From JADJLQ01 sp038251405 (lineage in GTDB: Bacteria > Bacteroidota > Bacteroidia > Chitinophagales > Saprospiraceae), in contig JBBSBH010000015.1 in assembly GCA_038251405.1 (NCBI GenBank), positions 46,184 through 110,183 of the forward strand: a stretch of DNA of 64,000 nt. Direction: 5' to 3'. Shown here one piece after another: positions 1 through 9,566 of this stretch. Both the position numbers and the translations under genes were made by a program. Under the pieces are notes generated by a model. That model was not told the DNA's origin. It was given only the letters and a program-made list of their open reading frames with translations, and did not search any database. The first letter of the stretch is position 1, and every line of letters starts with the position of its first letter.

Positions 1-2
1 AT

Positions 3-881
3 GGCGCAAGTACAAACACTCCTTCTGGTAATACTGCAAGTACCAGTTCTTCCACTGCTGCACCCGCCTCCACGAAGCATTTTGAATACAATGCTCCTAC
101 ACCTATGGGTGGAAAACTAAAAGGAGTGGTAGAATTAGGAGCGACGGGATTTAATTCTTTCATTATTACTGCCGATGCAAATAAGAATTGGAAATTAGAA
201 AAAGCCGATTTTGGAACCAGTTTAGTCTATGAAAAATTGGCTACTGATCAGGATGTGAAAGATGGCTTGAAAAAATATATTGCTGATATGCTCGCATTTG
301 GAGTGAGTCCAAAAGATATTCACTTCGTGATTAGCTCGGGAGCTCAAAAAGTAGATATTACTAAAAAAATCACTGATTACCTGAAGAGCATGAAATATTT
401 TGTCAATGAAGTCACTGCAGAGAAAGAAGGTCAGTTAGGGTATCAATCGGTAATGCCACAGGGATATGAACAAAGCTCATTCGTTGCGGATATTGGCTCA
501 GGAAATACTAAAATAGCCTGGAAAGAAAATGGAGCTTTAAAAGCCATGGAATCATACGGTTCAAAATATTTTCAGAATAATATTACTGATGATCAGGCAT
601 ATAGTATTATCAGGGGAAAAGCTGCCCAGGTACCTGCTACTCTGCGCAAGACTTGTTTTATTATTGGAGGTGTACCCTTTGAATTTGCCAAGCAAGTTCG
701 AAATGGGAAAGAGAGATTTACTGTACTAAATGCACCGGATAAATATACGCCAGCTGATGCGCGAGGTAAATGTGGTCAAAATATATACAAAGCTATTGCA
801 GATGCTACTGGTTGTCAGCAATTTGTGTTTGACTGGGATGCAAATTTTACTATTGGTTTTTTATTGGGATTGCCTAACTAA
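3..881 (+). CDS. Actin-like ATPase-fold (ASKHA / Ppx-GppA-like) protein, 5' end outside window
   Basis: The reading frame is open from the left edge, so the true start lies upstream; the first internal ATG is at 105. The visible N-terminal part (about 34 residues before that Met) is a low-complexity Ser/Thr/Ala/Pro linker. The folded part has two phosphate-loop-like motifs of the sugar kinase/actin/Hsp70 superfamily: VVELGATGFNSF just after the linker and ADIGSGNTKIAW near the middle, placed as in exopolyphosphatase/GppA proteins. No signal peptide can be judged because the start is missing. It could be a polyphosphate/(p)ppGpp-type phosphatase relative or a stand-alone ASKHA sensor domain; the substrate is unknown. 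It converges with the peroxidase gene with zero bases between the two stop codons. Confidence 0.6.
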   Translation, partial: GASTNTPSGNTASTSSSTAAPASTKHFEYNAPTPMGGKLKGVVELGATGFNSFIITADANKNWKLEKADFGTSLVYEKLATDQDVKDGLKKYIADMLAFGVSPKDIHFVISSGAQKVDITKKITDYLKSMKYFVNEVTAEKEGQLGYQSVMPQGYEQSSFVADIGSGNTKIAWKENGALKAMESYGSKYFQNNITDDQAYSIIRGKAAQVPATLRKTCFIIGGVPFEFAKQVRNGKERFTVLNAPDKYTPADARGKCGQNIYKAIADATGCQQFVFDWDANFTIGFLLGLPN

Positions 882-2234
882 CTATTGGCAACCATTATCT
901 ATTCGGGACTGAGTATCATTATCTGGGAAGCATAAACCAGAAGCTAATTTCGTTGGGGTATATCTTGCCAAATCAGGATCGTTGAGTGATTCTTCTATGA
1001 AGATTCTCAATTGCTCGAGTTCTGAATCACTGAGACCAAGTGGTTTAAACTGTGCTGCCAATTGACCTACCGGTACCTTTGCATTGGATGGAACAGCATT
1101 ATTTTTATACTCCAGTACATCTTTTACTGAAGCAAATTGAGCACCATGACCCAAAAATTTGATATCCTTTAAATTATAAATCTGGGGTACTTTAAACTTA
1201 AACATGTCTTCAGCTCTTCCGGTAAATCCGCCACGACCTTTGTGTTCGACTTTTGAAGCATCGCTATTCACTGCCCCATAAGTACCAGTCAATAAATCAT
1301 TCATCCCAAGACCATAAAAATTCATTGAGTTCAGAGCAGGTCCGGTATGACATTGAACACAAGCAGCTTTTCCAAAAAACAGTATAGCACCTTTCTTTTC
1401 CTGATCGGTCATAGCCCCGTTATCTCCAGCCAACCATTTTTGAAATGGCGCTTTATTGGCCACCAAAGTTCTTTCATAGGCAGCTATAGCTAGTCCGCCA
1501 TTAACCCGGGTCATTCTTTCATTAGGCGGCAGTTCAGGAAAAGCCAAAGCGAATAAGGTAGGATACAAAGGTATTTGATTTAAATAAGCGGCATCTATCG
1601 ATAGACGGTGAACATCTAGGCCTGCAATAGCCTGGGTTTCAACACCTTGAAAGCCAAAATTATTATTCTCTTTTGGAGTGCCTGCTGTCCAGCTGGCTTC
1701 TGTTCCTTTATTCATACCGGTGGCACCAAACTGACCATTCCAAAGAGTTACTTCCTGGTATCCTGAATTCAAGGCAGACGGAGTTCTGATGGGTTGTACA
1801 TCTACTAATGATACATCCATACCAGGAGCTATTTTCCTACTCTCACCTCTTAAACCAAAGCCTTGACCGCCTTCAGAAATTCCCTGGGCCAGACCAGCTT
1901 GGAATCCGGATTTAGATTGATGACAACTGCTACAAGAATACGTTAGCATATTGGTACTTACCATGGGCTTTCTAGCGATTCCTGTTTCATGAAATAACAT
2001 TCTTCCCAATTCTATTTTTCCTCCGGTAAGTGGGCTTTTTGGGTCTTGTGGAAATTCTGAAAGATGCTTACCATCAGGAAATCTAAAAAAAGCAAGCCCT
2101 TTGCCTCCTGCCGATTCATTTAATAAGTCTTTTAGTTCTTCATCATAGCCCGATTTATCCTGCTGGCATCCTACCAAAAATAAAAATCCTGCAAGAAAGC
2201 TGATTGATATTAATTTTTTTAAATGTATTTTCAT
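882..2234 (-). CDS. Di-haem cytochrome c peroxidase family (MauG-type) lipoprotein
   Basis: 450 residues. The N-terminus is a lipoprotein signal with lipobox LVGC (Cys23), so the protein is probably anchored in the periplasm or outer membrane. Two haem c sites are visible: C101-S-S-C-H105 and C292-V-Q-C-H296, the spacing expected for the two-domain CCP/MauG fold. Family members reduce H2O2 with electrons from a cytochrome or modify proteins through a high-valent di-haem. Bacteroidota encode many such lipoproteins, often of unknown donor. The upstream 157 bp are very AT-rich and divergent to lpxD. Family assignment is firm; the specific substrate is not known. Confidence 0.85.
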   Translation of the reverse strand: MKIHLKKLISISFLAGFLFLVGCQQDKSGYDEELKDLLNESAGGKGLAFFRFPDGKHLSEFPQDPKSPLTGGKIELGRMLFHETGIARKPMVSTNMLTYSCSSCHQSKSGFQAGLAQGISEGGQGFGLRGESRKIAPGMDVSLVDVQPIRTPSALNSGYQEVTLWNGQFGATGMNKGTEASWTAGTPKENNNFGFQGVETQAIAGLDVHRLSIDAAYLNQIPLYPTLFALAFPELPPNERMTRVNGGLAIAAYERTLVANKAPFQKWLAGDNGAMTDQEKKGAILFFGKAACVQCHTGPALNSMNFYGLGMNDLLTGTYGAVNSDASKVEHKGRGGFTGRAEDMFKFKVPQIYNLKDIKFLGHGAQFASVKDVLEYKNNAVPSNAKVPVGQLAAQFKPLGLSDSELEQLRIFIEESLNDPDLARYTPTKLASGLCFPDNDTQSRIDNGCQ

Positions 2235-2375
2235 AAGAGGATGAATAAATTATATAATAGTAATCTTTATAATTATCTAGTTTTCAGTTCAAATTAAACA
2301 TATTTCCATTATTTTTTAAATTATTTTTTAAACTAATTGTAACCTTAACTAGAATAATAACGATTTTGATAAACT

Positions 2376-2383
2376 TATCTTTG
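2376..2383 (+). promoter_or_regulatory. -7 promoter element of lpxD
   Basis: TATCTTTG matches the Bacteroidota -7 consensus TAnnTTTG and ends 8 nt before the lpxD ATG. No good TTTG -33 box is seen at 17-21 nt. Transcription would start almost at the start codon. Confidence 0.5.
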
Positions 2384-2391
2384 TGCTCTAA

Positions 2392-3321
2392 ATGAAATTT
2401 TCTAAGCCTTTAACTATTTCTGAAATCGCCACGCTAACTTGTTCAGAAGTTATAGGCGATCCCGATATAATGATATCAGGAATGAATGAAATTCATAAAG
2501 TAGAGTCTGGTGACCTTATGTTTGTAGACAATGAAAAATACTTTAACAAGAGCCTTCAATCCAAAGCCAGTGCGGTCCTGATTAACAAAAAAATAGATCC
2601 GCCTCCGGGGAAAGTACTTCTCTATCATACTCAGCCATTTGATGCGTACAATGAATTGGCCTGGTATTTTAGACCAAGCTTGCCATTGAATGAATCTATC
2701 AGCTCATTAGCTGTAATTGATCCGTCAGTAATATTGGAGCCTGGGGTAATCGTAGGACCTTATGTTCGCATTGGAGCAGGCTCTTATATTCAAGCAAATA
2801 GCTACATAGGATCATTTACAGAAATTGGTGAAAAAGTGACTATTCAGCCTGGATGCATAATTGGAAGTGATGCCTATTACTTTAATAAAAAAAACGGTGA
2901 GTATAAGACCTGGCGTTCAATAGGAAGAGTCATTATTGAAGATGAAGCGGAGATAGGAGCCGCTAGTACAGTGGTAAGAGGTGTTAGTGGAGATACGATC
3001 ATTGGAAGAGGTAGCCGGCTTGACTGCCAGGTACATATAGGTCATGGTTCGGTAGTGGGAAAGCATTGCCTCATTGCTGCTCAGACAGCTTTAGCCGGAA
3101 AGGTAATCATAGGAGACTATGTGATTATCTATGGCCAGGTAGGCATAGCTCAGGGACTAAAGATTGGTGATCATGCTATACTTCTGGCCAAAACAGGGGT
3201 CTCCAAAGACCTGCAAGGAAATCAAATTTACTATGGAGTACCTGCACAACCTGTAAGAGAAGCCTACAAACAATTAGCTACCCTCCGCAATTTTGTTCCT
3301 CACCATAAATCGGATAAATGA
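2392..3321 (+). CDS. lpxD: LpxD-type UDP-3-O-(3-hydroxyacyl)glucosamine N-acyltransferase
   Basis: 309 residues. The N-terminal ~95 residues resemble the uridine-binding LpxD domain; residues ~105-290 form a left-handed beta-helix of hexapeptide repeats (I-G-x-G, V-I-G-P). The likely catalytic base is H218 in IGHGSVVG, in the position of E. coli H239. LpxD adds the N-linked hydroxyacyl chain in lipid A synthesis in the cytoplasm. The gene does not sit with lpxA/lpxC/lpxB here and overlaps the next gene by 4 bp, so it may be a second LpxD-like paralogue rather than the housekeeping copy. The ATG at 2392 follows a -7 element directly. Confidence 0.8.
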   Translation: MKFSKPLTISEIATLTCSEVIGDPDIMISGMNEIHKVESGDLMFVDNEKYFNKSLQSKASAVLINKKIDPPPGKVLLYHTQPFDAYNELAWYFRPSLPLNESISSLAVIDPSVILEPGVIVGPYVRIGAGSYIQANSYIGSFTEIGEKVTIQPGCIIGSDAYYFNKKNGEYKTWRSIGRVIIEDEAEIGAASTVVRGVSGDTIIGRGSRLDCQVHIGHGSVVGKHCLIAAQTALAGKVIIGDYVIIYGQVGIAQGLKIGDHAILLAKTGVSKDLQGNQIYYGVPAQPVREAYKQLATLRNFVPHHKSDK

Positions 3322-5798
3322 TTTTTCCTATCTGGTACTTTTTAATACTACTATTATTTTCTAAAAAAGAGTCGGAAGAAAGGCCATCGGATTGGTTTTA
3401 CGCCCAGCGGGCTTACCCTCATCAGACCATTCCTCAAGAGCAATATTTGTCAGCTCTTCAAGAAATACAAACTAAATCTCGAGCAACTTTCCGGTCGAAT
3501 GAGCAGCAGTGGCAATTTGCTGGACCCACTAATATTGGCGGAAGAATTACAGACATTGAAGCCTCTCCTCTTGATCCTGATTTGATATATATAGGCGCAG
3601 CTTCCGGTGGTGTATTCAAATCAAAAAATAGAGGCAAATCATGGACATCCATATTTGACTCCAATCCAGTGCTCGCTATAGGAGACATGGCTTTAGATCC
3701 ATCTAATCCCAAAATTATCTATGTAGGGACTGGCGAAAGTAATGGTGGTGGTGGGTCAGTGGCCTATGATGGCAATGGGATTTATAAATCAATTGACGGA
3801 GGGAATACCTGGACATATAGTGGTCTTGAATTTTCAGGGAGTATCTCAAAAATAATAGTTAATCCCTCTCGCCCTGAAATAGTCTATGCTTCAGCGATGG
3901 GAAAACTTTTTAGCAAGAATAATCAACGCGGTGTATTTAAAAGTATTGATGGTGGTAATAGCTGGGAACAGGTTTACTTTAAATCTGATTCAGTAGGAGT
4001 GATAGATATGGCCATGGATCCAAAACATCCGGATACCATCTATGCTGCTACATGGGAGCGATCAAGAAATGAAACTGGCATCGATTATGGAGGCCCCCAC
4101 GGAGGAGTATACAGATCTTTTGATGGGGGCAAAATCTGGGTGAAGCTAACTAATGGTTTACCTGAAGGGGATGATATTGGTAGAATCGGTCTAGCTATTG
4201 CCCCTAGTGAAACCAATAAAATATTTGCCTTTTATGTAGATGAAAGTGGCGATTATTTGGGATTGTACAAATCAATTAATACCGGTGAAAGCTTTATCAA
4301 AATGGCTGGTAAAATAAATGTTGCTTCATTTGGCTGGTGGTTTGGAAAGATAAGTATCGATCCAAAAAACTCAAGTATCCTCTATGGTATGGGACTTTAT
4401 GCAGCAAAATCCATAGATGGTGGCAATCAATTTTTTCCAATCACTGATAATTACAATGAAGAGGTACATGTAGATCAGCATGCATTATACATAGATCCGG
4501 ACAACCCTCAACGACTCTTGCTTGGCAATGATGGTGGATTGTATGAATCCCCAAATGCAGGAAGTAGTTGGCAGAAAATAAATAATTTACCCATTACTCA
4601 ATTTTATACTTGCCATATTGACAATACTCAACCAGAGAGATTGTATGGAGGTGCTCAAGACAATAACAGTATTCGCACACTTTCCAATGAGTATGAATGG
4701 AAATCAATTAATGGTGGCGATGGCTTTGTCTGTCTGGTAGATCCTACTGATAACAAATATGTTTATACTGAATCTCAATACGGTGTGCTGGTAAGAAGTA
4801 CAGATGGTGGCATGACATTTTTCATCTCCTTAGAAGGAATTAATTCAATCGACAGGCGAAATTGGAATACACCCATAGTGTTTGACCCCAGGAATAGTAG
4901 TACCTTATACTATGGAACGAATCGATTATATAAATCTGAAAATCGTGCAGGTCTATGGACGCCTATTTCACCATCACTTACCCCAGAGAATAATTTTAGA
5001 AATTTCGGTACTATCACTTCAATATCTGTTTCATCCATAGATCCTGCCATCATTTACTGTGGCACTGATGTAGGGTTAGTTTGGATCACTATCAATGGAG
5101 GAGCTACCTGGAAACAAATCAATCAAAACCTCCCTAAACGATACATTACATCTGTCGCCGCTGATCCATTTAATAAAAACAAAGTATATGTTACTATCTC
5201 CGGGTACCGGTATGATGAGTATTTGCCACATGTATTCAAATCTGAAAACAATGGAGATCAATGGCAGGATATCTCCAGAGGTCTACCACCCATTCCTTGT
5301 AATAAATTAATCGTTGATCCGGCGTTTGCAGGACATCTGATAGTAGCTACCGATGGAGGTATTTGGAGGACTCTGAATGACGGAAAAAGTTGGCAAATTT
5401 TGGGAGATGGCCTGCCGCTGGTAATAGTCAATGATTTGAGTTTTCACCCATCTACGCGTAGACTTTTAGCAGCTACCTATGGAAGAGGTATGTATACTTA
5501 TAATTTAGATTTGCCGGTTTCTACAAAATTACCTGAATTCAATATTAGCGCTGTTTCCATCTTCCCCAATCCGACAAAAGATTTCATCACTATTGTGTTT
5601 GAAGTTCCGGAGACAGGGGTTTATAGATTTGAAATTTTAAACCTTGCTGGAAAAATGATTTCATCAAAGGAATACAGACTGGTCAAAAACCATTCAAGCT
5701 CGCAGCAAATTGACCTTCCCACTACTTCAGGAATTTACCTGGTTTCAATTTCTTCTTCTCAGGGGATCCATAGATCCGTCCGCATTTTCAAATATTAA
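3318..5798 (+). CDS. T9SS-secreted sortilin/BNR-type beta-propeller protein
   Basis: 826 residues. A short hydrophobic N-terminus (WYFLILLLF) is followed by a long array of BNR/VPS10-like repeats recognisable as G-G-x-x-W or D-G-G-x-S/T-W (SIDGGNTW, SIDGGNSW, SFDGGKIW, TINGGATW, TLNDGKSW), about residues 60-720: two propellers of the sortilin N-terminal/photosystem-assembly type. The last ~85 residues begin ISAVSIFPNPTKDFI and end in VRIFKY, a type A T9SS sorting domain, so the protein is exported and attached to or released from the cell surface. No sialidase catalytic residues were recognised; 'glycosyl hydrolase' labels in this family are usually unsupported. The start ATGA overlaps the lpxD stop. 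Confidence 0.85.
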   Translation: MIFPIWYFLILLLFSKKESEERPSDWFYAQRAYPHQTIPQEQYLSALQEIQTKSRATFRSNEQQWQFAGPTNIGGRITDIEASPLDPDLIYIGAASGGVFKSKNRGKSWTSIFDSNPVLAIGDMALDPSNPKIIYVGTGESNGGGGSVAYDGNGIYKSIDGGNTWTYSGLEFSGSISKIIVNPSRPEIVYASAMGKLFSKNNQRGVFKSIDGGNSWEQVYFKSDSVGVIDMAMDPKHPDTIYAATWERSRNETGIDYGGPHGGVYRSFDGGKIWVKLTNGLPEGDDIGRIGLAIAPSETNKIFAFYVDESGDYLGLYKSINTGESFIKMAGKINVASFGWWFGKISIDPKNSSILYGMGLYAAKSIDGGNQFFPITDNYNEEVHVDQHALYIDPDNPQRLLLGNDGGLYESPNAGSSWQKINNLPITQFYTCHIDNTQPERLYGGAQDNNSIRTLSNEYEWKSINGGDGFVCLVDPTDNKYVYTESQYGVLVRSTDGGMTFFISLEGINSIDRRNWNTPIVFDPRNSSTLYYGTNRLYKSENRAGLWTPISPSLTPENNFRNFGTITSISVSSIDPAIIYCGTDVGLVWITINGGATWKQINQNLPKRYITSVAADPFNKNKVYVTISGYRYDEYLPHVFKSENNGDQWQDISRGLPPIPCNKLIVDPAFAGHLIVATDGGIWRTLNDGKSWQILGDGLPLVIVNDLSFHPSTRRLLAATYGRGMYTYNLDLPVSTKLPEFNISAVSIFPNPTKDFITIVFEVPETGVYRFEILNLAGKMISSKEYRLVKNHSSSQQIDLPTTSGIYLVSISSSQGIHRSVRIFKY

Positions 5799-6902
5799 TT
5801 TATTGGTAATCAGCTGATCCAGTTTTTTGAGTATTGGATTCATTCTATCACTTGCATTATTATTTAATAGGATGACGGTATATTCCTGATCTATATATCT
5901 GGTAATATGCGTTTTATATCCTGGATTGTCACCAGCGTGAGATACTACTCTACCTAGCTTTTCATCCATTTGAAGTTCCCAACCAAAGCCATAATTACTC
6001 CAGGTGCCATCTTTCAATTTGAAAGGCTGATATGCTTCAAGCATGGTTGTTTTAGACACCAATAATGGACCATATAGTGCTTGATCCCATTTGAGTAAAT
6101 CCAGGGCATTGGCGCTGATCCTTCCCGGACCTTTACGATTCCCTAACCAAATGGTATAGTTTGACTCAGGATATTCGATGGCGTTCACATACCTGTTTTT
6201 TGCAGCATCAAAAATATATCCAAAGGCCATATTATGAATTTTCTGCTTCATAGCAGGGGTACGAAAATCGGCCGTCTTCATCTGCACAGGTTTGAAGATC
6301 CAGTTTCTTGTAATTTGGATAAAGTTGGAATCACTAGCTTTCTCAGCAATGGAGGCCAATAATAAATAGCCAGTATTACTATATTCATACTTTTCTCCTG
6401 GCTCAAAATGAACTGGCTCAGGATATTTTTTTAGATATTCAATCACATCTATATTATCAGCTACTTTCGATTTATCCCAGTGTTTATCCATAATGGCCTG
6501 ATAATCCGGCAGCCCACTGGTATGCGTCAATAAGTTTCTAATCGTAATACCTTTAAATGGAAGCTCTGGTATCCAATGCTCGAGCCGATCGTCAAAACCC
6601 AATTTTCCCCGCTCCTGGAGCATCAAAATGATCATGGAGGTAAATTGTTTTGAAACTGAAGCCAATTCGAAGATATCAGTCTTTTTCATGGATGCTTTTT
6701 TATCAAAATCTTTATAACCACTGGACTGGAAATATATCGGCTTGCCTTTATGCGCTACCAAAATCACTCCACTAAATTTATTTTGATCACACTCGTATTG
6801 GTACATTCTTTTGATAGAATCTTTAAGGTTGTACTTCAAAGTATATCGTTGTGCTGTAGCTCCCTGAAACAGAAATAGAAATAATAAAACTAGTATCCTC
6901 AT
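5745..6902 (-). CDS. Serine hydrolase, class C beta-lactamase/DD-peptidase fold
   Basis: 385 residues with signal peptide (MRILVLLFLFLFQGATAQ, cleavage after TAQ likely). The three active-site motifs of the penicillin-binding-protein-like family are present: S82-V-S-K85, Y174-S-N176 and H322-A-G324. Family members are DD-peptidases, esterases or amidases of the periplasm; substrate cannot be deduced. The final 54 bases overlap, antisense, the coding sequence for the T9SS tail of the gene at 3318-5798. The start codon overlaps the stop of the PAP2-like gene by one base (TAATG), so the two are probably translationally coupled. Confidence 0.85.
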   Translation of the reverse strand: MRILVLLFLFLFQGATAQRYTLKYNLKDSIKRMYQYECDQNKFSGVILVAHKGKPIYFQSSGYKDFDKKASMKKTDIFELASVSKQFTSMIILMLQERGKLGFDDRLEHWIPELPFKGITIRNLLTHTSGLPDYQAIMDKHWDKSKVADNIDVIEYLKKYPEPVHFEPGEKYEYSNTGYLLLASIAEKASDSNFIQITRNWIFKPVQMKTADFRTPAMKQKIHNMAFGYIFDAAKNRYVNAIEYPESNYTIWLGNRKGPGRISANALDLLKWDQALYGPLLVSKTTMLEAYQPFKLKDGTWSNYGFGWELQMDEKLGRVVSHAGDNPGYKTHITRYIDQEYTVILLNNNASDRMNPILKKLDQLITNKLIFENADGSMDPLRRRN

Positions 6903-7612
6903 TAAAATAAAAATTTAAATGCAATCCATTGAGATATGAATCCTAATATATATCCCAAATATACCTCTTTGACTGTATGCACTTTAAGATAAAGTCTGCT
7001 GGTGCCAATAATCCCTGCTAGGAACACGCCCGCCATCAATACAGACCTCCATGAAAGTACTACTGGTGAATGACCAGGCCATTGAAAGCGAAACATTTCA
7101 TGAGAAAAAATATTAAACGTGACCCAAGTCATAGCTATTATCCCTCCCATTACCGCCGTATGTGCACTTATTTTTATAAATAAATTGCAAATGAATATCG
7201 TGATCAGGGTGATCAAAGCACCGAGAACAAATATATTATATACCAGGGGCACTTTGGCATCGTGTCGAATATTGATATATAACCACAAATAGAATATCAT
7301 GGTAATCAGGTAAGGTCCTGTTCGCTCCATTCTATCATGGAGTTGAAAAGAATGTATCAGGTTTAGTCTTCTAAGGAGAAAAATCGAAAAAACAGGTAAA
7401 AAAAAAGTCAAAGCAAATACCTGCAACAAGAGGGTATATCTACCAGATGGATCGCTCACCCCAAATAGATAAGGATTGAGCGCAAGTAAAATGTACAACC
7501 CATACGATGGCCACCAAAGAGGATGACAAATAATGGAAATAAAATGCGCTCCTACGGAGAGGGCATCGAATGATTTTACCTGAGAATTGATATTTAAACT
7601 ATTTTCTTTCAA
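6902..7612 (-). CDS. PAP2-like integral membrane protein
   Basis: 236 residues with about six hydrophobic segments. The C-terminal half has a PAP2-like signature: SAHTAVMGG (about residue 149), then SRLYLKVHTVKEVYLGYILG, resembling the SGH and SRxxxxxHxxxD motifs but with E instead of D after the His. Such proteins dephosphorylate lipid phosphates such as undecaprenyl-PP or phosphatidylglycerophosphate; the weakly matching first motif leaves activity unproven. The predicted start is TTG at 7612; no in-frame ATG lies between it and the upstream stop, so the exact start is uncertain. It is coupled to the serine hydrolase downstream and follows the OmpA gene by 55 bp. Confidence 0.6.
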   Translation of the reverse strand: MKENSLNINSQVKSFDALSVGAHFISIICHPLWWPSYGLYILLALNPYLFGVSDPSGRYTLLLQVFALTFFLPVFSIFLLRRLNLIHSFQLHDRMERTGPYLITMIFYLWLYINIRHDAKVPLVYNIFVLGALITLITIFICNLFIKISAHTAVMGGIIAMTWVTFNIFSHEMFRFQWPGHSPVVLSWRSVLMAGVFLAGIIGTSRLYLKVHTVKEVYLGYILGFISQWIAFKFLF

Positions 7613-7667
7613 AAAAGATTTTGTAAAATTAATAGAAATAAGTCCTAAACAGTGGTAACAAATAATT

Positions 7668-8750
7668 TTAATTCATTATTGAAAAAACAACTCTTCTATT
7701 CAACTGTCTTCCAGACTCATTTTCATTAGAAGCCATAGGTTTGTCGTAACCCATTCCTTTAGAAATTAATCTGGAAGGAATTACATAATGCCTTATTAAA
7801 AAATCACTTACAGCCTGGGCTCGTCTTTTAGAAAGCTTTAAATTGTAATCATAAGAACCAATCCAGTCTGTATGCCCGGTAATAACAACTTTTAATTCAG
7901 GCTTATCCATTAATAGTTTGAGCAGCCTATTCAATTCCTGGTAAGATTCGGGAAGTAAATTAAAATCATCAAATTCAAAGTATATATTTTTTAATTCAAT
8001 TTCTCTGGCGGCTAAGGTTATAGAATCATAAGCATCTATGATTTCCCGGGGTAATAAAGGCGGGATTTTGAATAACGTAAACTCGTCGAGATAATAATAT
8101 GAATAGGCTTGATTTACTTCCCCATTGTATTTTACGGTAGAAGTGTTTTGATCATTTTTAAAATTACCAATGGTAAGATAGGTTGCTTCTGTTTCAGCAA
8201 AAAACCGGACTTCCAGTCGCTGCCAATCTTTTTGATATTTCATAGGCAGGGTATAGAATGGCTTTAATTCCAATAGTCGATCATCCATTACCACGGTTGG
8301 CTTTTTATCAAAAGCTATTTGCATTTCATTAGTCAATAACCCATTGATCAATGGAGCCACCCATACACTCAAATAATATTCCTGACCAATAACCAATGAG
8401 TCTAGTAATGGTACCGTAATGTATTCCCTGCAATGCAATTTACCCTGGTTACAGCCGTACATAGTGATACCAACTTTTGACTTGCCCCGAAATGGACTGA
8501 TTTGATCAAATCCTTTTTCCCTCCAATATGCCGGTACATGTATTTGCTCAGTATATACATCCGGAGAAGCAGCTGTAGGGCTTTTCCAATCCTCAAAAAC
8601 CAAATCGAAATCCTTACCCGTATAAAACCATTTCTCGGGAGCACCACTTATTCTTTCAAATCCGGCATTGGGAATCAAATTGGACATTTGAGCTGAAACG
8701 CCAATAGGTAAAATACATAAGATGTAGAAAACAAATCGGTACAAATCCAA
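7668..8750 (-). CDS. OmpA-family outer-membrane/peptidoglycan-binding protein
   Basis: 360 residues. A signal peptide (VFYILCILPIGVSA) precedes a ~200-residue beta-rich domain that starts NLIPNAGFE, a phrase typical of galactose-binding-like modules at the start of Bacteroidota surface proteins. Residues ~240-360 are an OmpA C-terminal domain: ITGHTDWIGS, LSKRRAQAVSDFL and the final LNRRVVF, with the Asp and Arg that bind meso-diaminopimelate. It probably tethers the outer membrane to peptidoglycan; OmpA domains of this layout also occur next to gliding/T9SS functions. The frame contains no ATG before the signal peptide and an in-frame stop lies just upstream, so the start is TTG at 8750 (or the TTG two codons on). 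Confidence 0.8.
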   Translation of the reverse strand: MDLYRFVFYILCILPIGVSAQMSNLIPNAGFERISGAPEKWFYTGKDFDLVFEDWKSPTAASPDVYTEQIHVPAYWREKGFDQISPFRGKSKVGITMYGCNQGKLHCREYITVPLLDSLVIGQEYYLSVWVAPLINGLLTNEMQIAFDKKPTVVMDDRLLELKPFYTLPMKYQKDWQRLEVRFFAETEATYLTIGNFKNDQNTSTVKYNGEVNQAYSYYYLDEFTLFKIPPLLPREIIDAYDSITLAAREIELKNIYFEFDDFNLLPESYQELNRLLKLLMDKPELKVVITGHTDWIGSYDYNLKLSKRRAQAVSDFLIRHYVIPSRLISKGMGYDKPMASNENESGRQLNRRVVFSIMN

Positions 8751-8772
8751 AAAAGATAACTAAGAATTATGC

Positions 8773-8802
8773 AATATACTCTAATTGTGATCTATCTGTC
8801 AA
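8773..8802 (-). promoter_or_regulatory. Possible promoter for the OmpA-family gene
   Basis: On the minus strand TTGACA (8802-8797) is followed after 18 nt by TATATTGC (8778-8771 region). This resembles TTG...TAnnTTTG only loosely and is a low-confidence call within the 93-bp divergent region shared with pyrH. Confidence 0.3.
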
Positions 8803-8843
8803 GCATTTAGTATTTTTACAGTCCAAACTTTCATATAGATAAA

Positions 8844-9557
8844 ATGGCTTTAAAATACAAACGCGTACTGTTAAAACTGAGTGGTGAGGCCTTGATGGGC
8901 GATCAACCATTTGGGATTCAATCGGATCAATTACGCCATTATGCCAGTGAAATCAAATCAGCAGTAGATGCTGGAGTAGAAATTGCTATTGTAATTGGTG
9001 GAGGAAATATATATCGAGGATTAAATGCTGAAAATTCTGGAGTAGAGCGGGTACAGGGAGATTATATGGGTATGCTGGCTACTGTAATTAATGGCATGGC
9101 CCTGCAGAGCACTATTGAAGATCACGGTATCTACACCAGGTTAGTATCCGCTATAAAAATGGAACAGATCGCTGAACCTTATATCCGTAGGAGAGCTATA
9201 CGACATCTTGAGAAAAAACGGGTAGTGATATTCTCTGGCGGTACGGGCAACCCCTATTTTACTACCGACTCTGCTGCTGCACTAAGAGGTAATGAAATAA
9301 GTGCGGAAGTATTATTGAAAGGTACCAAAGTGAATGGCATCTATTCTGCAGACCCTAATAAAGATCCACAGGCAATTAAATATCCGGAGATTTCATTTAA
9401 AGATGCCATCAACCAATCCCTGGGCGTAATGGATATGACGGCATTTACTATTTGCCAGGAAAACAAATTGCCTATCATCATATTTGATGTCACCGAAAAA
9501 GGTAATCTGTTAAGAATACTGGAAGGAGATATGGAACTAGGGTCCTTAGTCAGTTAA
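8844..9557 (+). CDS. pyrH: UMP kinase (uridylate kinase)
   Basis: 237 residues, the normal length for bacterial PyrH, an amino-acid-kinase-fold hexamer that phosphorylates UMP to UDP in the cytoplasm. Motifs seen: LKLSGEALMG at the N-terminus, the GGGNIYRG glycine loop, MGMLATVINGMALQ, GTGNPYFTTDSAAALR and VNGIYSADPNKDP. In many bacteria pyrH is followed by frr; here it is followed directly by a convergent TPR gene, so frr is elsewhere. Start ATG fits the family start (MALKYKRVLLKLSGE). Confidence 0.95.
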   Translation: MALKYKRVLLKLSGEALMGDQPFGIQSDQLRHYASEIKSAVDAGVEIAIVIGGGNIYRGLNAENSGVERVQGDYMGMLATVINGMALQSTIEDHGIYTRLVSAIKMEQIAEPYIRRRAIRHLEKKRVVIFSGGTGNPYFTTDSAAALRGNEISAEVLLKGTKVNGIYSADPNKDPQAIKYPEISFKDAINQSLGVMDMTAFTICQENKLPIIIFDVTEKGNLLRILEGDMELGSLVS

Positions 9558-9566
9558 AGTCTCCGA

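Noticed and set aside
3318..5798. Sialidase/glycoside hydrolase function for the BNR-repeat protein
   Set aside because: Only the propeller repeats are visible; the catalytic Arg triad and Asp/Tyr/Glu of sialidases were not found.
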